Shown here: positions 27,841 to 36,689 of the stretch, piece after piece | How the letters are laid out: each line of letters opens with the position of its first letter | Numbering within the stretch: the stretch's first letter is position 1 | From: Caballeronia sp031450805 | GTDB taxonomy: Bacteria > Pseudomonadota > Gammaproteobacteria > Burkholderiales > Burkholderiaceae | Assembly: GCF_031450805.1 (NCBI RefSeq) | Contig: NZ_JARTVY010000001.1 | Span: forward strand, 1,240,001-1,304,000 | Direction: 5' to 3' | Length of the DNA stretch: 64,000 nucleotides | Program-made: the position numbers and the translations under genes | Notes under the pieces: generated by a model | Seen by the model: only the letters and a program-made list of their open reading frames with translations | The model's database searches: none | Told to the model about the DNA's origin: nothing

Positions 27841-27853
27841 AATTCCCGATTCG
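27841..27853 (+). other. intron-binding sites IBS2 and IBS1 in the 5' exon
   Basis: IBS2 AATTC (27841-27845), two spacer bases, then IBS1 GATTCG (27848-27853), directly against the intron 5' end. The spacing and the complementarity to two loops in domain I are what group II targeting requires. Confidence 0.75.
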
Positions 27854-28424
27854 GTGCGACACGCACACTCGTGTCCGGCCGCCCCACGACAAGGGGCATC
27901 GACCGTCGGAAATCAGTTGGGGTCGCGGTCCCGGCTGCTCTGCTGACCATAGTGCTGGCACCTTGAGGCCAGCAATTTGTAGTGAAGCGATACTCGGAGG
28001 AGTAACACTGGGTATCGCCATAGGCGATCTCTGGTGCTGCATTCGCTGGAGTTCGCATTGCATTAACTCGGTTACCACCGAGTTCCGCCCTGTCAGCGGC
28101 TTCAACTCCGCTGCCAAGCGGATTGTTGTTTGCAAGTCCCAAGCCACAAGCTCAGGGATTCGCTAGCGGTACGAGTGGACAACTCGATGTGTCATTGTTC
28201 AAACCGACGCAGCACTGATCGGTTAGTGAACCTGTTATACGACTAGCAGTAGCCTAGGAGGACATGCGTCACTGGTAACGGTGGGGTGTGAAGCTTCTCT
28301 GACAATGTAGCCTCCCGGATGTTTCGGGCACACCGGTCCGTGAGGAGGGGTGTGGTACTCCTAGCAGCACTGGGGTACGGAGCTAGGCTGACTGATAGGG
28401 TTAACGCAAGTGAACTGCTGATAA

Positions 28425-28510
28425 ACCTCGTTAGAATTGAGGTGCCTAAGCTGCTGTGTGGCACTGACCAAAAGGTATGCGGCCGGCTGTCTCGCTCGAA
28501 TCTCGGGACA
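28425..28510 (+). other. EBS2 and EBS1 hairpins in intron domain I
   Basis: The hairpin ACCTC/GAGGT (28425-28443) presents GAATT (EBS2). The hairpin TGTCTCG/CGGGACA (28488-28510) presents CGAATC (EBS1) in its loop. Together they would recognise the 13 nt preceding the intron. Confidence 0.7.
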
Positions 28511-28935
28511 CGTCGTCGTTGGGCCGTCGGGGAATAGGCAGAACCTAAGTCAGTCGTGTGACGCATCGGGAACGTGGTAAGCCCGTATTGTTGCCGGGGC
28601 TGTTGCCCGGCAGGCGAACCGTGAGGAACGCTGTTGATGGTGCGGGTATGGGAGGACGGAGCAAGCGAACGTCGGGCTGTAATGGCCCGGATAGGAGTTG
28701 AGACATTACTCCACGCGAAAGCGGGCAGACTTCCGTCTGGTCTACCGTCGCAAGACGGCTGGCTAACCCTCTGGTACTTGGTTAGATGCGGGCGCATGCG
28801 CCTGTATTGATATGTCTGTTCGAGACGTGGGTGCATGCACTCACGTTGAGTTCTGTTGTTCCCCAGCGGGGTGTATCTGCCCCGCTGGGGGAGATGCGCC
28901 TTCTGCCGGGGTCTAACCCAAGGTAGGAGAGCAGC

Positions 28936-30636
28936 ATGAGAGTATCGAGTCGAACGACTGGGTCTGCGCTTTCCCACGTCCCAGACAACTGGCACGCTAT
29001 AGACTGGCGGGTCGTTGAACGGAATGTGAGAGGGATTCAGATTCGAATTGCGAAGGCGACGCGGGAAGGTGACTGGCGCAGGGTGAAGGCCCTGCAACGG
29101 ATGCTGACTCGCACGTTGTCCGCAAAGCTGTCTGCGGTACGACGTGTTACACAGAACCAAGGTGCGCGAACGGCAGGAGTCGATCGCGAACTGTGGGATT
29201 CGCCCGAGAGCCGATGGGAAGCTGTCGGCAGGTTGAAGCGGCGCGGATATAAGGCACTGCCGTTACGGAGAGTCTATATCCCCAAGGCCAATGGGAAAGA
29301 ACGCCCTCTGGGCATTCCGACCATGCGGGACAGGGCGATGCAAGCCTTGTATCTGTTGGCTTTGGAGCCTGTAGCGGAGTCGAAGGGCGATCCGAACTCA
29401 TATGGGTTCCGAAGAAACCGCTCTACGGCCGATGCTATGGGTCAACTTCGTGTGTGCCTTTCTCGCGAGGTTTCCGCCTCGTGGATACTGGAGGCAGATA
29501 TAGAAGGCTTCTTCGATCACATCAACCATGATTGGCTGATCGCGAATGTCCCGATGGACACGAGCATCCTGCGGAAGTGGTTGAAGGCTGGCCTGATTTA
29601 TCAAGGCCAGTTTCAGGCGACAGAGGCCGGTACGCCACAGGGAGGGATTATCTCCCCGACTTTGGCTAACATTACGCTGGACGGGTTGGAGGACGGTCTG
29701 ACGACGCACCTACGTGCAAAGTTGGGCAAGACGAAGGCTCGAACGCTGAAGGTGAATGTGGTGCGGTACGCGGATGATTTTGTGATTACTGGTAACTCCT
29801 GCGAGTTGCTGGCACAAGACGTCCGGCCTTGGGTGGAAGGATTCCTCGCTCAGCGCGGACTGCGACTATCCGAGCAGAAAACGCGCATCACCCACATTGC
29901 CGATGGGTTCGATTTCCTCGGTTGGAACTTTCGGAAGTACAACGGAAAGTACCTGCCGAAACCTAGCAAAAAGAACGCGCAAGCTTTCTATCGCAAGGTG
30001 GCGGAAACGATCAGCGGCAACAAAACGGTGTCACAGGCGGATCTAATCCGGCTGTTGAACCCGATGTTGCGGGGATGGGCTCAGTATCATCGGGTCGTCT
30101 CGGCTAAGAAGGCGTACAGCCGCATGGAGCATCTGGTTTTTCGGAAGCTTTGGTGGTGGTCCCGCAGGCGACATCCACGCAAGAGTGCCGGATGGGTGAG
30201 AAGGAAGTACTTCCATACATCAGGCACCCGGCAGTGGGTCTTTGCTTGCCGTACGCCGTCTGATGACGGTAAGTGGGAGTTGAGTGAGTTGTTCGCACTC
30301 AGCGCAATGAGCATCAAACACCACACCAAGATCCAGGGGGACTACAACCCCTTTGATCCCACGTGGGAAGTATATGGCGAGCGCCTGCGACAGACGCGTA
30401 TGTGGGAATCAATGCGCTACCGTAAGCAGTGGGCGACGCTATATATGTCGCAGGGCGGGCTTTGCGCGCACTGTGGTGGTGCCCTGACGGACGAGACAGG
30501 TTGGCACGAACATCATCTGCAATACCGGATGCATGGCGGTTCCGACGCGTTGTCCAACAGGGTTCTGCTCCATCCATTCTGTCATCAACGGGTGCACGCA
30601 GGTAACTTGGTAGTAACTAAGCCGGTTCTGGCGTAA
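28936..30636 (+). CDS. ltrA: group II intron reverse transcriptase/maturase with HNH endonuclease domain
   Basis: A 566-residue intron-encoded protein. Reverse transcriptase blocks run from about residue 75 to 320, including VYIPKANGKERPLGIPTM, DPNSYGFR, EADIEGFFDHINH, TPQGGIISP and the catalytic YADD at residues 278-281. The maturase (X) domain follows (about 330-430; LNPMLRGWAQYH). The C-terminus has an HNH nuclease with two CxxC/CxxH-type zinc sites starting at CAHC (Cys510, Cys513), HEHH and a final HQRVH. All expected catalytic residues are present, so the protein looks active. GGAGAG lies ten bases before the ATG. It splices the intron RNA and copies it into DNA target sites. Confidence 0.95.
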   Translation: MRVSSRTTGSALSHVPDNWHAIDWRVVERNVRGIQIRIAKATREGDWRRVKALQRMLTRTLSAKLSAVRRVTQNQGARTAGVDRELWDSPESRWEAVGRLKRRGYKALPLRRVYIPKANGKERPLGIPTMRDRAMQALYLLALEPVAESKGDPNSYGFRRNRSTADAMGQLRVCLSREVSASWILEADIEGFFDHINHDWLIANVPMDTSILRKWLKAGLIYQGQFQATEAGTPQGGIISPTLANITLDGLEDGLTTHLRAKLGKTKARTLKVNVVRYADDFVITGNSCELLAQDVRPWVEGFLAQRGLRLSEQKTRITHIADGFDFLGWNFRKYNGKYLPKPSKKNAQAFYRKVAETISGNKTVSQADLIRLLNPMLRGWAQYHRVVSAKKAYSRMEHLVFRKLWWWSRRRHPRKSAGWVRRKYFHTSGTRQWVFACRTPSDDGKWELSELFALSAMSIKHHTKIQGDYNPFDPTWEVYGERLRQTRMWESMRYRKQWATLYMSQGGLCAHCGGALTDETGWHEHHLQYRMHGGSDALSNRVLLHPFCHQRVHAGNLVVTKPVLA

Positions 30637-30659
30637 GTCGGAACTTTGTTCGTAGATTT

Positions 30660-30693
30660 GAGCCGTATGCGGGGAAACTCGCACGTACGGTTC
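30660..30693 (+). other. group II intron domain V
   Basis: A 34-nt hairpin beginning GAGCCGTATGCG with a GAAA loop and closing ACGGTTC. The catalytic AGC triad is at 30661-30663. It is followed by domain VI (about 30696-30732) with a 10-bp stem, GTAA loop and bulged branch-point A at 30728. Confidence 0.93.
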
Positions 30694-30829
30694 TCGGGGG
30701 GCCCGATCTTCGTAAGAAGGTCGGGCTACCCGACATTTCACCCAATGGACTTAAGTCGCCGAGGCCTTCCGAGCCCGGACGCAGCTTACCCTGTCGTCCA
30801 TCCGAAGCCGCGACGCAGACACTGATCCG

Positions 30830-33646
30830 ATGACGACCGGTTTCCTTCAGAAGATTTTTGGCAGCCGCAATCAGCGGCTGGTCAAGCAGTATCAAAAGAC
30901 CGTTGCGGCGATCAATGCCCTCGAGCCGACCGTCGAGAAGTATTCGGACGATCAGCTGCGCGCGAAGACGGACGAGTTTCGCAAGCGTGTCGCTGGCGGC
31001 GAATCGCTCGACGTGCTTCTCCCGGAAGCCTTCGCCGTCTGTCGCGAAGCGAGCCGGCGCGTCCTGAAAATGCGCCACTTCGACGTCCAGCTGATCGGCG
31101 GCATGGTCCTGCACTTCGGCAAGATCGCTGAAATGCGCACCGGCGAGGGCAAGACACTCGTCGCCACGCTCGCGGCGTATCTGAACGCGCTGTCGGGCCG
31201 TGGCGTGCACGTGGTGACGGTGAACGACTACCTCGCCCAGCGCGACGCCGAATGGATGGCTCGCCTGTACAACTTCCTCGGGCTCTCGTGCGGCGTGAAC
31301 TTGTCGCAGATGCAGCACGCGCAGAAGCAGGAAGCCTACGCGGCGGACATCACCTACGGCACGAACAACGAATTCGGCTTCGACTATCTGCGCGACAACA
31401 TGGTCTACGAGACCGACGCGCGCGTGCAGCGGCCGCTCAACTTCGCGATCGTCGACGAAGTGGATTCGATCCTCATCGACGAAGCGCGTACCCCGCTCAT
31501 CATCTCCGGCCAGGCCGAAGACCACACCGACCTGTACGTGCGCATGAACGCGCTGCCGCCGCTGCTCGAACAGCAGATCGGCGAAGAGAAGGCGGACGGC
31601 ACGGGCGTCGAGAAGCCGGGCGACTACACGCTCGACGAGAAAGCGCGCCAGGTGTTCCTGACCGAATCGGGCCACGAGAAGGCGGAGCGTCTGCTCGTCG
31701 AGTGGGGCTTGATCGGCGAGGGGGAAAGCCTCTACGCGCCGCAGAACATCACGCTGATGCATCACATCTATGCCGCGCTGCGCGCGCATACGCTTTTCCA
31801 TCGCGATCAGCATTACGTGGTGCAGAGCGGCGAAGTCGTGATCGTCGATGAATTCACGGGCCGCATGATGACCGGCCGCCGCTGGTCGGACGGCTTGCAT
31901 CAGGCGGTCGAAGCGAAGGAGCACGTGCAGATTCAGGCGGAGAACCAGACGCTCGCCTCGATCACGCTGCAGAACTACTTCCGCATGTACGCGAAGCTGT
32001 CCGGCATGACCGGCACGGCGGACACCGAAGCGTACGAGTTCCAGGAGATCTACGGCCTGGAAACGGTCGTGATCCCGACCAACCGTCCGCCGAAGCGCGT
32101 CGACAAGCAGGACCAGATCTACAAGACATCGAAGGAACGCTACGACGCGGTCATTCGCGACATCCGCGATTGCGTGGAACGCGGCCAGCCGACGCTCGTC
32201 GGCACCACGTCGATCGAAGCGTCGGAGTTGCTGTCCGGCTTGCTGACGCAGGCAGGCGTGCGTCACGAAGTGCTCAACGCGAAGCAGCACGCGCGCGAAG
32301 CGGCGATCGTCGCGGAAGCGGGCCGGCCGGGCGTCGTGACCATCGCGACGAACATGGCGGGTCGCGGCACGGACATCGTGCTCGGCGGCAACGTCGAGAA
32401 GCAGGCGTCGTTCATCGAGGCGGATCTTTCGATTCCCGAGGACGAAAAAGCCGCGCGCATCCAGAAGCTGCACGACGAATGGCAGGCGCTGCACGACCAC
32501 GTGAAGGCGGCGGGCGGGCTGCATATCATCGGCACGGAGCGTCACGAATCGCGCCGTATCGACAACCAGCTGCGCGGCCGTGCGGGCCGTCAGGGCGACC
32601 CGGGCTCGTCGCGTTTCTATCTCTCGCTGGACGATCCGCTTCTGCGCATCTTCGCGGGTGACCGCGTCCGCGCGATCATGGATCGCCTGAAGATGCCGGA
32701 AGGGGAGCCGATCGAAGCGGGCATGGTCACACGTTCGATCGAAGGCGCGCAGCGCAAGGTCGAAGCGCGCAACTTCGATATCCGCAAGCAACTGCTCGAA
32801 TACGACGACGTCGCGAACGATCAGCGAAAGGTCATCTATCAGCAGCGCAACGAGCTGCTCGAAGCGAACGACGTGCAGGAAACCATCGCCGCGATGCGTC
32901 AGGGCGTGATCGGCGATCTGGTTCGCACGTTCGTTCCGGCGGGCAGTATCGAGGAGCAGTGGGACGCGCCGGAACTCGAGGAAGTGCTGCGCAACGAGTG
33001 GTCGCTGGACCTGGCCATTCAGGAGATGATCAACGAGTCGAATTCCATCGACGCCGAGGAAATCTGCGAAGCCGTGCTGTCCGCCGCCGACGAAGCGTAC
33101 GAGGCGAAGGTCGCACTGGTCGGCCGCGAATCGTTCAGCGCGTTCGAGCGCTCGATCATGCTGCAGACGCTCGACAGCCGCTGGCGCGAGCACCTCGCCG
33201 CGCTGGATCACCTGCGTCAGGGCATCCATCTGCGCGGCTATGCGCAGAAGAACCCGAAGCAGGAATACAAGCGCGAGGCATTCGAACTGTTCGCCGCGAT
33301 GCTCGACGCCGTGAAGCAGGAAGTCACGCGCGTCGTGATGAACGTGCAGATCCAGTCGCCGGAACAACTGGAAGAAGCCGCCGAGCAGTACGAGGAGAGG
33401 GGCAGCCATCTGGAGAACGTGTCGTTCACGCACGCGGACTTCAATGCGCCCGCCGCGCCGACCGCGACGCCGGCAGCCGCCGCCGCGACCGCCACGGCGC
33501 AGATGGTCAATCAGGCGATGGCCACGAACGACGACATCACCGTCGCCACGCGCCCGTCCGACGAAGTGCCGAAGGTCGGCCGCAACGACCCGTGCCCGTG
33601 CGGCAGCGGGAAGAAGTACAAGAACTGTCACGGAAAGCTGGCATAA
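30830..33646 (+). CDS. secA: preprotein translocase ATPase SecA
   Basis: A 938-residue motor that pushes unfolded preproteins through SecYEG. The Walker A loop GEGKT is at residues 105-109 (MRTGEGKTLVATLAAYLNAL). DEVDSILIDEARTPLIISG marks the DEAD-like Walker B region, and MAGRGTDIVLGGNVE and GRAGRQGDPGSSRFYLS belong to the second nucleotide-binding domain. The extreme C-terminus is the zinc-binding, SecB-interacting CPCGSGKKYKNCHG. The start is ATG 30830 (MTTGFLQKIFGSRNQRL). The gene's leader is interrupted by a group II intron ending 95 nt upstream. Confidence 0.97.
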   Translation: MTTGFLQKIFGSRNQRLVKQYQKTVAAINALEPTVEKYSDDQLRAKTDEFRKRVAGGESLDVLLPEAFAVCREASRRVLKMRHFDVQLIGGMVLHFGKIAEMRTGEGKTLVATLAAYLNALSGRGVHVVTVNDYLAQRDAEWMARLYNFLGLSCGVNLSQMQHAQKQEAYAADITYGTNNEFGFDYLRDNMVYETDARVQRPLNFAIVDEVDSILIDEARTPLIISGQAEDHTDLYVRMNALPPLLEQQIGEEKADGTGVEKPGDYTLDEKARQVFLTESGHEKAERLLVEWGLIGEGESLYAPQNITLMHHIYAALRAHTLFHRDQHYVVQSGEVVIVDEFTGRMMTGRRWSDGLHQAVEAKEHVQIQAENQTLASITLQNYFRMYAKLSGMTGTADTEAYEFQEIYGLETVVIPTNRPPKRVDKQDQIYKTSKERYDAVIRDIRDCVERGQPTLVGTTSIEASELLSGLLTQAGVRHEVLNAKQHAREAAIVAEAGRPGVVTIATNMAGRGTDIVLGGNVEKQASFIEADLSIPEDEKAARIQKLHDEWQALHDHVKAAGGLHIIGTERHESRRIDNQLRGRAGRQGDPGSSRFYLSLDDPLLRIFAGDRVRAIMDRLKMPEGEPIEAGMVTRSIEGAQRKVEARNFDIRKQLLEYDDVANDQRKVIYQQRNELLEANDVQETIAAMRQGVIGDLVRTFVPAGSIEEQWDAPELEEVLRNEWSLDLAIQEMINESNSIDAEEICEAVLSAADEAYEAKVALVGRESFSAFERSIMLQTLDSRWREHLAALDHLRQGIHLRGYAQKNPKQEYKREAFELFAAMLDAVKQEVTRVVMNVQIQSPEQLEEAAEQYEERGSHLENVSFTHADFNAPAAPTATPAAAAATATAQMVNQAMATNDDITVATRPSDEVPKVGRNDPCPCGSGKKYKNCHGKLA

Positions 33647-33791
33647 GGGCTTTCTGATCGACGAACGGACGAGCGACGCAGCAATGCGTCGTTTGTCTTT
33701 GCAGGTCTCAATCGGGCCGCGCGGCGCGCCCGAGCGTTTCACGGCGCCGTCCAGAGGTTCATCGCTTCAGACGGCGTCAGTCTTTCACAGC

Positions 33792-33814
33792 GTGCCGGCG
33801 CATCGGGCCGGCAC
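33792..33814 (+). other. GC-rich hairpin between secA and argJ
   Basis: A perfect 8-bp inverted repeat GTGCCGGC/GCCGGCAC with a 7-nt loop lies 26 bp before the argJ start. There is no U-tract. It could be a terminator or a leader element; nothing else is recognisable in the 193-bp gap. Confidence 0.35.
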
Positions 33815-33839
33815 TCGCCACCATCAGCGAGTCGCGAAC

Positions 33840-35081
33840 ATGGCTGTCAACTTCCCCTCGATCGATCCCGCCGCGCTGCATCCCGTTGCAGGCGTCACGC
33901 TAGGCTGGGCCGAAGCGAACATCCGCAAGCCCAATCGCAAGGACGTGCTCGTGATTCGCGTCGATGAAAACGCGACCGTCGCGGGCGTGTTCACGCAGAA
34001 CCGCTTCTGCGCCGCGCCGGTGACGGTGTGCCGCGAGCATCTCGACGCAGTGCGCACCGGCGGCAAGGGCATTCGCGCGCTGGTCGTCAACACGGGCAAC
34101 GCGAACGCGGGCACCGGCGAACCGGGCCTGACCCACGCACGCGAAACCTGCGCGGAACTCGCGCGGCTCGCGGGCGTCGACGCCCAGCAGATTCTGCCCT
34201 TCTCGACGGGCGTGATTCTCGAACCGCTGCCGATCGATCGCCTGAAAGCCGGCCTGCCCGCCGCGCTCGCGAACCAGCAGGCCGCGCACTGGTTCGACGC
34301 CGCGCAGGCCATCATGACGACCGACACGCTGCCGAAGGCGTCGTCGCGGCAAGTGCAGATCGACGGTCACACGGTCACGCTCTCCGGCATCAGCAAGGGC
34401 GCGGGCATGATCAAGCCGAACATGGCGACGATGCTCGGCTTTCTCGCTTTCGATGCCGCCGTCGCGCAGCCGGTGCTCGACGAGCTCGTGAAGCACGTGG
34501 CGGATCGCTCGTTCAACTGCATCACCATCGACGGCGATACGTCCACGAACGATTCGTTCATCCTCATCGCATCGGGTAAATCGAGCCTGCCCGCGATCAC
34601 GTCGACGGATGCGCCGGCCTACGCCGCGCTGCGCGACGCAGTGACGGCTGTGGCGCAGGAACTCGCGCAACTGATCGTGCGCGATGGCGAAGGCGCGACG
34701 AAGTTCATGACGATCACGGTCGAAGGCGGCAAGGATGTCGCGGAATGCCGGCAGATCGCCTACGCGATCGGCCATTCGCCGCTCGTGAAAACCGCGTTCT
34801 ACGCGTCCGATCCGAACCTTGGCCGCATCCTCGCGGCCATCGGTTATGCGGGCGTGACGGACCTCGACGTCGGCAAGATCGATCTTTATCTCGACGATGT
34901 GCTCGTCGCGAAGGCGGGCGGGCGCAATCCCGACTACCGCGAAGAAGACGGCCAGCGCGTGATGAAGAAGAGCGAAATCGCGATTCGCGTCGTGCTCGGC
35001 CGTGGCAACGCGCAGGCGACCGTCTGGACCTGCGACCTCTCGCACGATTACGTCAGCATCAACGCCGACTACCGCTCGTAA
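33840..35081 (+). CDS. argJ: bifunctional glutamate N-acetyltransferase / amino-acid acetyltransferase
   Basis: A 413-residue self-cleaving enzyme of arginine synthesis that recycles acetyl groups from N-acetylornithine to glutamate. The autoproteolysis site is before Thr197 in KPNMATMLGF, which would give an alpha chain of 196 and a beta chain of 217 residues. KGAGMI just upstream is part of the same conserved block. The start is the ATG at 33840 (MAVNFPSIDP); the open frame extends upstream into secA but without homology. It is probably cotranscribed with the DUF815 and Nudix genes downstream. Confidence 0.94.
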   Translation: MAVNFPSIDPAALHPVAGVTLGWAEANIRKPNRKDVLVIRVDENATVAGVFTQNRFCAAPVTVCREHLDAVRTGGKGIRALVVNTGNANAGTGEPGLTHARETCAELARLAGVDAQQILPFSTGVILEPLPIDRLKAGLPAALANQQAAHWFDAAQAIMTTDTLPKASSRQVQIDGHTVTLSGISKGAGMIKPNMATMLGFLAFDAAVAQPVLDELVKHVADRSFNCITIDGDTSTNDSFILIASGKSSLPAITSTDAPAYAALRDAVTAVAQELAQLIVRDGEGATKFMTITVEGGKDVAECRQIAYAIGHSPLVKTAFYASDPNLGRILAAIGYAGVTDLDVGKIDLYLDDVLVAKAGGRNPDYREEDGQRVMKKSEIAIRVVLGRGNAQATVWTCDLSHDYVSINADYRS

Positions 35082-35113
35082 CGCGCGCTGAACCGGCGCG
35101 CAAAGAAACCGAC

Positions 35114-35977
35114 ATGGACAAACTCGAACAATTTCTCACGCGCGCCGAAGCGGTTCTGGCACGCATCGAAGGCATGCTGCCGCCTGCAACGCCCGATATC
35201 GACTGGCAATCCGCAGTGGCGTTTCGCTGGCGCAAGCGGCAGGGACGCGGCTTTCTGCAGCCGGTGCCCGTCATCTCCCACATTTCGCTCGACGACCTGC
35301 AGAACATCGATCGTCAGAAAGCGCTCATCGAGCAGAACACGCGGCAGTTCGTGAACAAGCTGCCTGCGAACAACGTCCTGCTGACCGGCGCGCGCGGAAC
35401 GGGCAAGTCGTCGCTCATCAAGGCGTGCCTGAACGCGTACGCGAAGGACGGCCTGCGCCTGATCGAAGTCGACAAGGACGATCTTCACGATCTCGGCGAC
35501 ATCGTCGATCTGATCTCGACGCGGCCCGAGCGCTTTATCGTCTTCTGCGACGATTTGTCGTTCGAGGAAGGGGAATCGGGCTACAAGGCGCTGAAGGTCG
35601 CGCTCGACGGATCGGTGGCCGCGCAGTCGGACAACGTGCTGATCTATGCGACGTCCAATCGCCGTCATCTGTTGCCCGAATACATGAGCGACAACGAGTC
35701 GTACAAGCACATGCCCGATGGCGAGATTCATCCGGGCGAAGTCGTCGAAGAGAAGATTTCGTTGTCCGAGCGTTTCGGGCTGTGGGTAAGTTTCTATCCG
35801 TTCAAGCAGGACGACTATCTGACGATCGTCGGCCACTGGCTCAGGCACTTCGGATGCGATGCGGCCGAAATCGAGAGTGCACGCGGCGATGCGCTCGTCT
35901 GGGCGCTGGAGCGCGGTTCACGTTCTGGCCGCGTGGCGTGGCAGTTCGCGCGCGACTGGTCGGGCCGCAAGCAATGA
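35114..35977 (+). CDS. DUF815-family AAA ATPase
   Basis: A 287-residue P-loop ATPase of the DUF815 family. The Walker A motif GARGTGKSS follows NNVLL, and a Walker B-like FIVFCDDLSF and sensor-like IYATSNRRHLLPEYM are clear. The N-terminal 80 residues are helical and basic. Function is not established for the family. It begins 32 bp after argJ and overlaps the Nudix gene by 4 bp, so these genes are probably one transcription unit. Confidence 0.88.
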   Translation: MDKLEQFLTRAEAVLARIEGMLPPATPDIDWQSAVAFRWRKRQGRGFLQPVPVISHISLDDLQNIDRQKALIEQNTRQFVNKLPANNVLLTGARGTGKSSLIKACLNAYAKDGLRLIEVDKDDLHDLGDIVDLISTRPERFIVFCDDLSFEEGESGYKALKVALDGSVAAQSDNVLIYATSNRRHLLPEYMSDNESYKHMPDGEIHPGEVVEEKISLSERFGLWVSFYPFKQDDYLTIVGHWLRHFGCDAAEIESARGDALVWALERGSRSGRVAWQFARDWSGRKQ

Positions 35978-36414
35978 GCGGCATGAAGGATGCGCAAACC
36001 GACATCGCACCCGATGGCCGCAAGGTGACCGAAGTGGCCGTCGGCGTGATGGTTCACCCGGACGGCCGATATCTGCTCGCGCAGCGGCCCCACGGCAAGC
36101 CGTACGAGGGCTACTGGGAATTTCCGGGCGGCAAGCTGGAAGCGGGCGAGAGCGTCGAAGCGGCGCTCGCACGCGAGTTGCACGAGGAACTGGGCATCGA
36201 TGTCTACGCGTGCGAACTGTGGCGCACGCTGGAACACGACTATCCGCACGCGTACGTGCGTCTTTTCTTCTGCAAGGTGACGGGCTGGACGGGGACGCCG
36301 CTTGGCCGCGAGGGGCAGGCAATCACGTGGCAGGCGCTCCCGGTGGACGTCGCACCGCTTTTGCCCGCCGCGATTCCGGTGCTGGAATGGCTCGCGGCGG
36401 AAGCGGGGCAATGA
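35974..36414 (+). CDS. mutT: MutT-like Nudix hydrolase (8-oxo-dGTP diphosphatase type)
   Basis: A 146-residue Nudix protein. The Nudix box is complete: G53-x5-E59-x7-R67-E-L-x-E-E-L-G (GGKLEAGESVEAALARELHE, then ELG). VAVGVMVHPDGRYLLAQRP and GYWEFPGGK match MutT, which removes oxidised dGTP from the nucleotide pool. The start overlaps the DUF815 stop by 4 bp (ATGA). Substrate assignment is by similarity. Confidence 0.88.
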   Translation: MSGMKDAQTDIAPDGRKVTEVAVGVMVHPDGRYLLAQRPHGKPYEGYWEFPGGKLEAGESVEAALARELHEELGIDVYACELWRTLEHDYPHAYVRLFFCKVTGWTGTPLGREGQAITWQALPVDVAPLLPAAIPVLEWLAAEAGQ

Positions 36415-36427
36415 ACCGACGAAGCGT

Positions 36428-36619
36428 CTAGTTGAGGCCGCCGTGCGAGTCGTCGTCCGGCGGCGTTTCCTGCGAGTTGCCCGCAATCTTGTATTTTTCC
36501 GCTGCCCAGGCGCCGAAATCGATTTGCTTGCAGCGCTCCGAGCAAAACGGACGAAAGCGGTTTTCCGGGACCCAGCGCACTTCCTTCGCGCAGGTCGGAC
36601 ATTTGACGACAGTGGTCAT
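36428..36619 (-). CDS. yacG: DNA gyrase inhibitor YacG (zinc ribbon)
   Basis: A 63-residue protein with one zinc site, C7-x2-C10 and C26-x3-C30, and an acidic C-terminal tail. The E. coli homologue binds GyrB and inhibits gyrase. It is last in the coaE-zapD-yacG string, the same order as in gammaproteobacteria. Confidence 0.93.
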   Translation of the reverse strand: MTTVVKCPTCAKEVRWVPENRFRPFCSERCKQIDFGAWAAEKYKIAGNSQETPPDDDSHGGLN

Positions 36620-36689
36620 GACGGTAAGGCGTGGCCGGTTGAGCCGGCGTTTGATCGACAGTCGACTATATAAGGCCGAACCGCCCGGT

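Larger units (their letters stand above)
27854..30734 (+). mobile_element. group II intron with intron-encoded protein, in the secA leader
   Basis: A complete group II intron of 2,881 nt. The 5' end is GTGCGAC. The 6 nt before it, GATTCG (27848-27853, IBS1), are perfectly complementary to CGAATC (28497-28502, EBS1), exposed in the 9-nt loop of a 7-bp hairpin. AATTC (27841-27845, IBS2) is complementary to GAATT (28434-28438, EBS2), also in a hairpin loop. The 3' end holds domain V (30660-30693) and a domain VI hairpin with a bulged A at 30728, ending CCCGAC at 30734. The element encodes a reverse transcriptase at 28936-30636 on the same strand as secA. Its base composition is less GC-rich than the flanks, consistent with acquisition by retrohoming. 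The secA ATG is 95 nt beyond the 3' end. Confidence 0.88.

Noticed and set aside
27825..27843. TTGACT (27825) and TAAAAT (27838) as a secA promoter before the intron
   Set aside because: The boxes are only 7 bp apart, and no -35 lies 16-18 bp before TAAAAT. A promoter may exist here but I cannot support it.
27738..28166. Open frames on both strands at the intron 5' end (plus 27738-28166; minus 27764-28147 and 27837-28142)
   Set aside because: They cross the intron boundary and overlap a region of perfect RNA hairpins. None resembles a known protein or has a good ribosome site.
28189..28200. Alternative intron 5' end at GTGTC, which would give a more usual length
   Set aside because: GTGTC is off the GUGYG consensus and its upstream bases pair less well with domain I loops than GATTCG before GTGCGAC at 27854, where both EBS1 and EBS2 match in loops.
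30617..33742. 1041-codon open frame antisense to secA
   Set aside because: It mirrors secA exactly, has an Arg/His/Asp-rich composition typical of antisense frames in GC-rich genes, and has no domain or ribosome site.
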